Made by a program: the position numbers and the translations under genes
Shown here: positions 17,962 through 26,505 of the stretch, piece after piece
Numbering within the stretch: position 1 is the first letter of the stretch
How the letters are laid out: each line of letters starts with the position of its first letter
Source: an uncultured Bacteroidales bacterium
GTDB taxonomy: Bacteria; Bacteroidota; Bacteroidia; Bacteroidales; Muribaculaceae
DNA length: 64,000 bases
NCBI GenBank assembly: GCA_902777835.1
Contig: CACYVC010000015.1
Coordinates: 1-64,000, forward strand
Direction of reading: 5' to 3'
Notes under the pieces: model-generated
Database searches by the model: none
What the model saw: the letters and a program-made list of their open reading frames with translations, nothing else
What the model was told of the DNA's origin: nothing

Positions 17962-20900
17962 ATGAAAAAGATTTTACTAGCATTATTAGCATTATTGCCA
18001 CTTTCAATGATGGCAGAGCAACGATCAGCAAGTGACGCTCAGAATGTGGCAAGTAACTACTTGCGAACCAAAGCGTCACACCACTTGATGGGTGTAAGTA
18101 CACAATCCCCTCAGTTGTCGCTGTCGATGACCGGAATGAGTGCCGACAAGAAAGTTGACTACTACGTGTTCAACAACGGCAAAGACAATGGATTCATTAT
18201 CGTCTCGGGCGACGACAAAGCGGCTCCAGTGCTGGGATATAGCGACAGCGGCTCGTTTGATGCCAACGACATCCCCGAAGGCATGCGCTACTGGCTCGAA
18301 TGCTATGCCGAGCAGATGCAGTATCTGCGCTCGCATCCCGAGAGCGCCTACGTGGCTCCACGCTCGCAGTCTAACGTGATGATCACTCCTTTGCTCACCT
18401 GCAAATGGAACCAGAGATCCCCCTTCAATGACATGTGCCCCACCTATGGCACAGCGCAGACCCGTGCTGTCACTGGATGTGTGGCAACAGCCACTGCTCA
18501 GGTGATGTACTACCACAAGTGGCCACAACAGGGAAACAGTGAGTTCACCTATGTGTGCAACGTCAACGGTGAGGGAGAGCAAACTTTGAGCGCCGACTTT
18601 GGCAGCACTACCTACGACTGGAACAATATGCTCGACTACTACTCCCCCAACAGTTATTCTGAAGCAGAGGGCAATGCCGTGGCAACCCTCATGAGCCATG
18701 TGGGCATTGCTTCGCACATGAAATATGGCAGCTCAAGCGCCACTCCAATGTTTGCTGCGATGGAAGCACTGCGGCTCTATTTTGGCTACAATTCAGGAAT
18801 GAGAAAACACACCCGCATCAGTAAAACAGCAGCGCAGTGGGACAGCCTATTGATGAATGAGCTGCTAAACGCTCGCCCCGTAATTTATACCGGTTTCACT
18901 CCCAATAGTGGAGGCCACTGCTTTGTGCTCGATGGAATAAATGCCGAGGGATATTACCACTTCAACTGGGGTTGGGGAGGAAGGAGCGATGGCTACTTCC
19001 TTATCACTGCACTCAGTCCAACCGACCAGGGCATCGGCTCATTTGAGGGTGGCTACAACGCTTCTCAAGAGTTTATTGCCAATGTTTATCCCGATAAGGG
19101 CGAGCCTGTTCCTGAAAGATTTCTTGAAGCGACCTGCTACAAATTCTGGTCGGGTCTTGATTATGTGAATTTAGGTCAGCAAGTCCCATTGCATTATAAA
19201 CACTTGCATTTCAACAGCTATGGTTACGGATTGAGTACCGATATCACTATTGGTTTTATGTTGACCGACCTTAATGGTAATGTAGTCTATTTCCCAGGCA
19301 ATAACACCTACACTTATAATTTTATTTTTGGAACAAATTATTCAAGAATAAATAATCAAGCTATCACCTACCACACCCCTACCTCGCTTGCCGAAGGCGA
19401 TTACCGCCTATGGTTGATGTATAAGTGGGCAAATCCAGCAGTTACCGGATTCTCTTACCTCGCCAACACTCAAAACATACCTGGATACATCGATGTTAAG
19501 GTGCAGGATGGAATGATGTTCTTCCTTGAGCCTGAAACCGAGTCGGGGCAGTTGAGCGTCACCGAACTTGTTACTCCATATGTGGTGGGCGCAGGCAACA
19601 ATATGGAAGTGAGTGCCTCTATTTCCAATGCCGGCAAGGAATACTACAACAACGTCTATTTCGCCCTCATCAACGAGGATGATGAGTACAAAATTTATAC
19701 CCCCATTAATATTAATGTGCCCACTGGTGGCAAGGTCACTATCAACAGCATTCTCACTGCCCCAATCGAGCCAGGCGAATATGAGCTCGCGGTTCTCGAT
19801 AAAGATCTTAAAAAGATAAATGGCAGCTTAATCACAGTGATGGTGCAGGAGAGCAGCAACTATATCCTCACAATCAACACTCCATTGCAGGTGACAAGCT
19901 ACTACATGGACATGGACAACGTGGGCGGAACTGCTGTGCTTGGCAACGACGGCACCGGCGACTATGTGGGTCCTATCCCTTACATGATTCTTAGCGAAGA
20001 CAGCAAGCAAGTTCTCCACAGAGGCAACACTGATGTTGTTACCGTCCCCGCTGGCGGAACTGCTACGGTGAATATCAAGACACACTTTGAAAGAGTTCCT
20101 CAAGTCGTTTACAAGATGTGCCTGCGTGATCCTAAATATCCCGACCGCAACGTCATTTGGGGTGCTCAGGTGCCATTTGAGCTAAACGGAACCTGGCCTA
20201 CCACCTTGCTTGATAAGCTTGTTAAAGATGGCATCAATGATGGCGACTACCGCATTGCCGACAATCTCACCATCGCCGACTCTCATGAACAAAGCGTCTT
20301 TGCCACCAATGGCCATGGCTCGTGGATTGAGCTCAAGTGCGGCGACAACTTCAACGCTGTCAAGGACATGAATGCCTTGAAGGCAGGCACCGTGTGGGGC
20401 AAGTATTTTGTCACCGACGGAAATCCTTCTATCACTCTCTCCAAGCTTCCTGAGGCAGGTGTAGTGCAAGAGGAGGTTGTCCAACTGCTTGACTTGAGCA
20501 AGCCTTACACTCCAGTTCCCGACCAAGTGATTGATTTCGCTGGATATTTCTTCACCGAGAATGATAAACCTGTCATTTATGCTTATGATGGCAGTGATGG
20601 AGACAAGGGACAGGCGGTACCTGTCTCATTTGAATGGCTAGAGGGTGCTTTTCCTCTTACCGAGGGCGAATGCTACAACTTCCATGGTGTGGTAATGCTC
20701 ACGCCTGCACCAAGTGGTGCTCCTAGCCTCCTGGACAACGGCACCGTGCCAACCAACTACATCGTTTACCTCACCAAGGCCCCAACTGAAATCACTGCTA
20801 TCTCTAGCGTGACCAACGATGGCGTGAAAGTGAGCGTGGCTAGTGGCACTGTTAACGTTGCTGGAGCACGCAGCGTTGCCATCTACAACACTGCCGGCGC

Positions 20901-20991
20901 ATTAGTAAGCCGCAACGCTATCACTCAGCTGCCCGCTGGCGTCTATTTCGTAGTTGCCGACGGTAAGAGCTTCAAAGTAATTGTGAAATAA
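17962..20991 (+). CDS. Secreted C10-family (streptopain-like) cysteine protease, copy 1
   Basis: Extracellular papain-like cysteine protease with its own inhibitory propeptide. Seen: signal peptide (MKKILLALLALLPLSMMA), Spi-type propeptide (about 20-140), catalytic domain with the nucleophile in TGCVATATAQVMYY (Cys173 from this ATG), catalytic His in GGHCFVLDG (about 319) and the NWGWGG motif, then a long beta-rich region and a C-terminal sorting-like domain (VNVAGARSVAIYN...LPAGVYFVVADGK) ending KVIVK. 1009 residues, much longer than streptopain because of the C-terminal extension. ATG 17962 is preferred over the in-frame TTG at 17956. The next gene is a close paralogue. Likely role: degradation of host or dietary protein, or defence evasion (inference). 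Confidence 0.93.
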   Translation: MKKILLALLALLPLSMMAEQRSASDAQNVASNYLRTKASHHLMGVSTQSPQLSLSMTGMSADKKVDYYVFNNGKDNGFIIVSGDDKAAPVLGYSDSGSFDANDIPEGMRYWLECYAEQMQYLRSHPESAYVAPRSQSNVMITPLLTCKWNQRSPFNDMCPTYGTAQTRAVTGCVATATAQVMYYHKWPQQGNSEFTYVCNVNGEGEQTLSADFGSTTYDWNNMLDYYSPNSYSEAEGNAVATLMSHVGIASHMKYGSSSATPMFAAMEALRLYFGYNSGMRKHTRISKTAAQWDSLLMNELLNARPVIYTGFTPNSGGHCFVLDGINAEGYYHFNWGWGGRSDGYFLITALSPTDQGIGSFEGGYNASQEFIANVYPDKGEPVPERFLEATCYKFWSGLDYVNLGQQVPLHYKHLHFNSYGYGLSTDITIGFMLTDLNGNVVYFPGNNTYTYNFIFGTNYSRINNQAITYHTPTSLAEGDYRLWLMYKWANPAVTGFSYLANTQNIPGYIDVKVQDGMMFFLEPETESGQLSVTELVTPYVVGAGNNMEVSASISNAGKEYYNNVYFALINEDDEYKIYTPININVPTGGKVTINSILTAPIEPGEYELAVLDKDLKKINGSLITVMVQESSNYILTINTPLQVTSYYMDMDNVGGTAVLGNDGTGDYVGPIPYMILSEDSKQVLHRGNTDVVTVPAGGTATVNIKTHFERVPQVVYKMCLRDPKYPDRNVIWGAQVPFELNGTWPTTLLDKLVKDGINDGDYRIADNLTIADSHEQSVFATNGHGSWIELKCGDNFNAVKDMNALKAGTVWGKYFVTDGNPSITLSKLPEAGVVQEEVVQLLDLSKPYTPVPDQVIDFAGYFFTENDKPVIYAYDGSDGDKGQAVPVSFEWLEGAFPLTEGECYNFHGVVMLTPAPSGAPSLLDNGTVPTNYIVYLTKAPTEITAISSVTNDGVKVSVASGTVNVAGARSVAIYNTAGALVSRNAITQLPAGVYFVVADGKSFKVIVK

Positions 20992-21006
20992 TATAACTTT
21001 TATACT

Positions 21007-21037
21007 GAGTCCACTTGTTTTAAAGTGGACTCATTTT
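21007..21037 (+). terminator. Terminator between the two C10 protease genes
   Basis: GAGTCCACTT pairs with AAGTGGACTC around a short loop, followed by six T. It is only 15 bases before the next ATG, so copy 2 may depend on read-through; no promoter is visible in the 60-base gap. Confidence 0.85.
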
Positions 21038-21051
21038 TTAATCACAAAAAA

Positions 21052-24000
21052 ATGAAAAATTCCATATTATTCTTACTGATTGCTGCACTTGTATCTCCCA
21101 GCATCATGGCAGAGCAACGAACTGCAAGCGAAGCTCAAAATGTGGCAAACAATTACTTGCGAACCAAAGCGTCACACCACTTGATGGGTGTAAGTACACA
21201 GTCCCCTCAGTTGTCGCTGTCGATGACCGGAATGAGTGCCGACAAGAAGGTTGACTACTACGTGTTCAACAACGGCAAAGACAATGGATTCATTATCGTC
21301 TCGGGCGACGACAAGGCAGCTCCTGTGCTGGGCTACTCCGATGAAGGCTCGTTCGACGCCAACGACATCCCCGACGGCATGCGCTACTGGCTCGAATGTT
21401 ATGCCGAGCAGATGCAGTATCTGCGCTCGCATCCCGAAAGTGCCTACGTGGCTCCACGCTCGCGGCCTAACGTGTTCATCACTCCTTTGCTCACCTGCAA
21501 ATGGAACCAGAATTCCCCCTTCAATGACATGTGCCCCACCTATGGCACAGCGCAGACCCGTGCTGTCACTGGATGTGTGGCAACAGCCACTGCTCAGGTC
21601 ATGTACTACCACAAGTGGCCCCAGCAGGGAACCGGTGAGTTCACCTATGTGTGCAACGTCAACGGCGAGGGTGCGCAAACTCTGAGCGCCGACTTTGGCA
21701 GCACCACCTATGACTGGGAAAATATGCTCGATGACTATATCCCTGGCACCTATTCTACAGCCGAGGGTAATGCCGTGGCAACACTCATGAGTCATGTGGG
21801 CATTGCATCTCACATGGGATATGGCAGCACAAGCAGCACTGCCACCTATGCAGCGATGGAAGCACTGCGACTCAATTTTGGCTATAATTCGGGAATGAGA
21901 ATATACAATCGCATCACCATGAATGCAGCGCAGTGGGACAGCCTCCTGATGAATGAGCTGCTAAATGCTCGACCCGTTATATTCTCTGCTTGCACCCCTA
22001 AGGGTGGCGGTCACGCTTTTGTGCTTGATGGCATCAACACCGAGGGGTATTACCACTTCAACTGGGGTTGGGGTGGCGTGAGCGATGGCTACTTCCTTAT
22101 CACGGCACTTAATCCAAGTGACCAGGGCATAGGCTCATACGAGGGCGGTTACAACGCTTCTCAACAGATTGTTGCCAATGTCTATCCCGACAATGGTGAA
22201 CCCACTCCTGAAAGATTTCTTGAAGGAGTCTGCTACAAGTTCTGGTCGGCTGCAGATCACGTGAATTTGGGTCAGAATGCCAACTTGCATTATAGATACC
22301 TGCAGTTCAACAGTTATGGTTACGGCTTGAGCGCTGATATTACGATTGGTTTTATGTTGAGCGACATTAACGGTAACCAAGTCCAGTTCACAAGCAATAA
22401 CACCCACACTTTTAATTTTGATTTTGGAACAAACTATTCATTGATTAATGATAGATACTTCGTCTACCACACACCCGCCTCTCTTGCCGATGGCGACTAC
22501 CGCCTGTGGCTCGTATATAAGTTGGCAAATCCAGAAATTACCGGATACTCTTACCTTACCAACTGCCCCAATATACCTCGCTACATCAATGTTAAGGTGC
22601 AGAATGGTGTGATGTACTTCTCGACTCCTGTAACTGAATCAGGGCAGTTGAGCGTCACCGACCTTGCCGCTCCCGAGATGGTAGGCGCAGGCAATAAAAT
22701 GAACGTGAGTGCCTCTATCTCCAATGCCGGCAAGGAATATTTCGACAACGTCTTTTTCGCCCTTATCGACAACAAAGATAATTATAAAATTTATGACCCA
22801 ATCAATATTAATGTGCCAACTGGTGGCAAGGTGACCTTCAACAGCATCATCACAGCTCCAACCGAGCCAGGCGAATATGAGCTTGCGGTGCTCGATAAGG
22901 ATCTTGCCAAGATAGGTGGAGGCGTAATCACAGTAATGGTGCAGGAGAGCAGCAACTACAATCTCTTAATCAGCACTCAGTTACAAGTAGCAAACTACTA
23001 CATGGACATGGATAACGTGTGCGCAACTGCAGTGCTTGGCAACGACGGCACCGGCGACTATGTGGGAACCATCCCTTACATGATTCTTAATAATGAAGGT
23101 AACAGGATTCTGTATAGAGGCAGCACCAATGTCGTTACTGTCCCAGCTGGCGGAACTGCTGCGGTGAACATCAAGACCTACTTTGAGGGAACTCCCGGCG
23201 TGACTTATAGGATGTGTCTGCGTGATCCTAAAAATCCCGACGGCAACATCATTTGGGGTGCTGAGGTGCCATTTGAGCTAAACGGAACCTGGCCTACCAC
23301 CTTGCTTGATAAGCTTGTTAAAGATGGCATAAACGACGGTGACTACCGCCTTGCCGATAATCTCACCATTGCCGACTCTCATGACCAAAGCGTCTTTGCC
23401 ACCAATGGCCGTGGCTCGTGGATTGAGCTCAAGTGCGGCGACAATTTCGATGCTGTTAAGGACATGAATGCCTTGAAGGCAGGCACCGTGTGGGGCAAGT
23501 ACTTTATGACCGACGGTAATCCCTCTATCACTCTCACCAAGCTTCCTGAGGCAGGCGTAGTGCAAGAGGAGGTTGTCCAAATGCTTGACTTGAGCAAGCC
23601 TTACACTCCAGTTCCCGACCAAGTGATTGATTTCGCTGGATATTTCTTCACCGAGAATGATAAACCTGTCATTTATGCCTATGATGGCAGTGACGGAGAC
23701 AAGGGGCAGGCGGTACCTGTCTCATTTGAATGGATAGAGGGTTCTTTCCCTCTTACCGAGGGCGAATGCTACAACTTCCATGGTGTGGTAATGCTCACGC
23801 CTGCACCAACTGGTGCTCCTAGCCTCCTGGACAACGGCACCGTGCCAACCAACTACATCGTTTATATCACCAAGGCCCCAACTGAAGTCACCGCTATCTC
23901 TAGCGTGACCAACGATGGCGTGAAAGTGAGCGTAGCTAGTGGCACAATTAACGTTGCCGGAGCACGCAGCGTTGCCATCTACAACACTGCCGGCGCATTA

Positions 24001-24087
24001 GTAAGCCGCAACGCAATCACTCTGCTGCCCGCTGGCGTATACTTCGTAGTTGCCGACGGCAAGAGTTTCAAAGTGATTGTGAAATAA
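21052..24087 (+). CDS. Secreted C10-family cysteine protease, copy 2
   Basis: Paralogue of the preceding gene with the same architecture: signal peptide (MKNSILFLLIAALVSPSIMA), propeptide, C10 domain with Cys175 (TGCVATATAQ) and His321 (GGHAFVLDG), NWGWGG, a beta-rich extension and the same KVIVK-ending tail. ATG 21052 is chosen; an upstream in-frame ATG at 21025 lies inside the terminator hairpin. The two proteins are nearly identical in the propeptide, around the active site and in the last 300 residues, but differ clearly in the region after the catalytic domain (about 370-600). This suggests a tandem duplication with either gene conversion at the ends or diversification of the middle. A lipoprotein gene follows after 8 bases. 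Confidence 0.93.
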   Translation: MKNSILFLLIAALVSPSIMAEQRTASEAQNVANNYLRTKASHHLMGVSTQSPQLSLSMTGMSADKKVDYYVFNNGKDNGFIIVSGDDKAAPVLGYSDEGSFDANDIPDGMRYWLECYAEQMQYLRSHPESAYVAPRSRPNVFITPLLTCKWNQNSPFNDMCPTYGTAQTRAVTGCVATATAQVMYYHKWPQQGTGEFTYVCNVNGEGAQTLSADFGSTTYDWENMLDDYIPGTYSTAEGNAVATLMSHVGIASHMGYGSTSSTATYAAMEALRLNFGYNSGMRIYNRITMNAAQWDSLLMNELLNARPVIFSACTPKGGGHAFVLDGINTEGYYHFNWGWGGVSDGYFLITALNPSDQGIGSYEGGYNASQQIVANVYPDNGEPTPERFLEGVCYKFWSAADHVNLGQNANLHYRYLQFNSYGYGLSADITIGFMLSDINGNQVQFTSNNTHTFNFDFGTNYSLINDRYFVYHTPASLADGDYRLWLVYKLANPEITGYSYLTNCPNIPRYINVKVQNGVMYFSTPVTESGQLSVTDLAAPEMVGAGNKMNVSASISNAGKEYFDNVFFALIDNKDNYKIYDPININVPTGGKVTFNSIITAPTEPGEYELAVLDKDLAKIGGGVITVMVQESSNYNLLISTQLQVANYYMDMDNVCATAVLGNDGTGDYVGTIPYMILNNEGNRILYRGSTNVVTVPAGGTAAVNIKTYFEGTPGVTYRMCLRDPKNPDGNIIWGAEVPFELNGTWPTTLLDKLVKDGINDGDYRLADNLTIADSHDQSVFATNGRGSWIELKCGDNFDAVKDMNALKAGTVWGKYFMTDGNPSITLTKLPEAGVVQEEVVQMLDLSKPYTPVPDQVIDFAGYFFTENDKPVIYAYDGSDGDKGQAVPVSFEWIEGSFPLTEGECYNFHGVVMLTPAPTGAPSLLDNGTVPTNYIVYITKAPTEVTAISSVTNDGVKVSVASGTINVAGARSVAIYNTAGALVSRNAITLLPAGVYFVVADGKSFKVIVK

Positions 24088-24095
24088 ATTTTATA

Positions 24096-24845
24096 ATGAA
24101 CATTAAATTGATATTACTTGGTGCCCTGCCCATGATCCTAATGGGTTGTGGCACCAAGTCTTTACTTTCAAATAGTGAAGTAATGGTAAATCATGTAGAG
24201 GTCGCTGAGCACAAACTCATGGTGATGAAACCTGGCGAGAAAGCACAACTGCGCTTCGTCAGTCACAAGCAGAGCGATTTCAAGGGCGCGCCGAGCATCA
24301 ACGACAATTCCATTCTTCTCAATGTTGCTGCCGCCTTCACCCTCGACACCGAATCTATGGACGTGTGCGGCGACCAAGTAGTGGCAGGAGAGCGCATCGC
24401 CGGCTATGACGACATCACGGCCACAGGTCACGCCCTTATCATTAATAATAAGGTGTCGATTAAGAGCAACGACTGCCTTGAAGAGTCGTTAAAGGCTGCG
24501 GTCGATGGCAAGGGTTATCTGTTTCAGCAGTGCCTAATTGTGGAGAACGGCAAAGGCATTGTGGAACGCATCCCAAAGGCAATCCGCGACCGGAAGGCGT
24601 ACATAATCTACCGTGCCGCCTGCATGATGAGCGACGGCAGTTTTGCCATAGTGCAGGGCGACGAGCCCATGTATTGCGGCGAGTTTATCGATGCGCTAGT
24701 GGCGCTCGGCGCCAAGCAAGCCCTCTACCTCGACATGGGCACTTGGGCATGGGGCTGGGTACGAGAAAACGGCAAGACTACAGAACTCTCAGAGCACTTC
24801 AGCAACACCCGCTACCAAAGCAACTGGCTGCAAGTGGTGAAATAG
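24096..24845 (+). CDS. Lipoprotein, phosphodiester glycosidase (DUF2233/NAGPA-like) family
   Basis: A 249-residue protein with a lipobox-like start (ILMGCGTK, Cys about 18), so probably membrane anchored. The C-terminal half, with ALYLDMGTWAWGWVRENGK and NTRYQSNWL, resembles Bacteroidales members of the phosphodiester glycosidase/DUF2233 family, where the conserved 'LxLDGGGS' site is replaced here by LYLDMGTW. Family assignment is moderate. It starts 8 bases after the second C10 protease and is presumably co-transcribed with it. Whether it acts on glycans or serves the proteases is unknown. Confidence 0.6.
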   Translation: MNIKLILLGALPMILMGCGTKSLLSNSEVMVNHVEVAEHKLMVMKPGEKAQLRFVSHKQSDFKGAPSINDNSILLNVAAAFTLDTESMDVCGDQVVAGERIAGYDDITATGHALIINNKVSIKSNDCLEESLKAAVDGKGYLFQQCLIVENGKGIVERIPKAIRDRKAYIIYRAACMMSDGSFAIVQGDEPMYCGEFIDALVALGAKQALYLDMGTWAWGWVRENGKTTELSEHFSNTRYQSNWLQVVK

Positions 24846-24861
24846 TTTTCAGTCAACAAGG

Positions 24862-26490
24862 CTAGTAACCAGGGTTTTGCTTGTCTCTAGTCAGGGCTAT
24901 GATTTTGCCAGGAATGGGGAAGACGATTGTGTAGCCGCTTGCCTCTCCAGGAAGTTGCGGGCGGTCGGCGCGACTACTTGTGAAGGTGCCAAAGCGAATC
25001 ATATCGTTGCGGCGCCAACCTTCCCATGCCAGTTCTAACATTCGCTCATCCAGGATATTTGCGAGAGTGGCAGTGCGATGAGGAGCATCCACACGGTCAC
25101 GCACCATATTGAATGGTTCGTCACCGTTGCCTCCATTGCGCACCAATGCTTCGGCTTTCATAAGCAGCACGTCGGCATAGCGGAAGAGCACTATGTCGTT
25201 GTCGCTCTGGTTGCCGTCTTTGGTGGCTGTGAGGTCAATCTCATATTTTCGCATTCTCGCTCCAGCAGTCTTCTCCCAGGGCTTGCCGCTAACGTCAAGA
25301 GCCACTTTCCACGGCTCATAAATTAGCGGAGTTCCATCGTCAAGCAGCACTGGATTGCCGTTGTAATCAAAGACTTCGTCGGCATAGTAGGTTGAAATAA
25401 AACGTGGATCAATATTCTCGGTCCCATATCCAAAGGTGTTGAGAGCCTCGATTGTGGCACTCGAACCGTTCTCGCCGTTGAGTCCATAAGCTGCGGCATG
25501 ATTGTAGTGGCGTGAGCGGAACAAGTAGATGAACAGGTTTGTGTAGAGGTGCTTGTCCATGGGGATGATGAAGATGTTCTCGGCCGAGTTTTCATTGTTG
25601 ACAGCGAAGGGCTGTGAGAAGTATTCGTCAAGCATATAGCCATGACTGGTAATGTCATCGCAGAAATAGACAACCGCTTCCCAAGTGTTCATTTTACTGC
25701 CGTAGATAGTCCACTCTATGTCCTTGCCGTTAGGGCGTGAGGCAGCGTCGGTCCAGTTATCATGGCAATAGACTTCGGCATTGAGCGCCAGCTTGGCAAG
25801 CAGAAAGACGGCAACAGAATAAGTGAATCGTCCATAATATTCACCGTGCTTATTACTATGGTCGTAGTTGAGCATTGGTAAGATGTCGAGCAGTTCGTTG
25901 CGAATGAAATTGAAAGTAGTGCTTCTGCGCTGTAGTTTCATGTCGCCCGCCTCGGGACTTGACTTGGTGAACACTGGCACACGTCCATAGAGATCCATAG
26001 CATAGAAATAGAACATCGCGCGCAAGCCACGCACCTCGGCACGCCACTTAGCCGCGTTGTCGTTACTTTTATGCTGCGCAAGGAAAGCATCGATGTGCTC
26101 GAGCGACTCGTTACACTTGATGATGGTTCGGAACAGGTAGTCCCAAGTGCCGTCGATGGCACCATTACTAGTTCCCCATTGATGAGTAAAGAGATCTTGC
26201 CAAAAACCGCCGTCATACCAATCAGCGCCTCGAGTGGGCATAATTGCCTCATCGGTGGTGAAAGTGTTCAGGTCATAGACTCCGCGACCAGTACCTTGAA
26301 GGCCTTGACTGTTGGTGTTGCCTCCCACATAGCCATAAAGTGATGCCACGGCATTTCTGTAGAGGTCTCCCTCGGTATTGTAGGCCTCGTTGTCGGGTAT
26401 TCGGTCGGTAGGGTCTTCATCAAGAAACTTGTCGCAAGCTGTGCATGCCACAATCACTACTGCCAATGTGTATAATAAAAAGCGTCTCAT
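24862..26490 (-). CDS. SusD/RagB-family surface lipoprotein
   Basis: Outer-membrane lipoprotein that caps its SusC partner and binds the nutrient before import. Seen: lipoprotein signal (VVIVACTACDKFLDEDP, lipid-carrying Cys about 16 or 19), the typical early segment 'FLDEDPTDRIPDNEAYNTEGDLY', TPR-like helices in the first half and the C-terminal 'RMLELAWEGWRRNDMIRFGTF' block followed by PIP. 542 residues is normal. It follows the SusC gene by 15 bases. No glycosidase or peptidase gene is attached to the pair, so the substrate cannot be inferred. Confidence 0.95.
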   Translation of the reverse strand: MRRFLLYTLAVVIVACTACDKFLDEDPTDRIPDNEAYNTEGDLYRNAVASLYGYVGGNTNSQGLQGTGRGVYDLNTFTTDEAIMPTRGADWYDGGFWQDLFTHQWGTSNGAIDGTWDYLFRTIIKCNESLEHIDAFLAQHKSNDNAAKWRAEVRGLRAMFYFYAMDLYGRVPVFTKSSPEAGDMKLQRRSTTFNFIRNELLDILPMLNYDHSNKHGEYYGRFTYSVAVFLLAKLALNAEVYCHDNWTDAASRPNGKDIEWTIYGSKMNTWEAVVYFCDDITSHGYMLDEYFSQPFAVNNENSAENIFIIPMDKHLYTNLFIYLFRSRHYNHAAAYGLNGENGSSATIEALNTFGYGTENIDPRFISTYYADEVFDYNGNPVLLDDGTPLIYEPWKVALDVSGKPWEKTAGARMRKYEIDLTATKDGNQSDNDIVLFRYADVLLMKAEALVRNGGNGDEPFNMVRDRVDAPHRTATLANILDERMLELAWEGWRRNDMIRFGTFTSSRADRPQLPGEASGYTIVFPIPGKIIALTRDKQNPGY

Positions 26491-26505
26491 GTTGCTGCTG
26501 AATGT

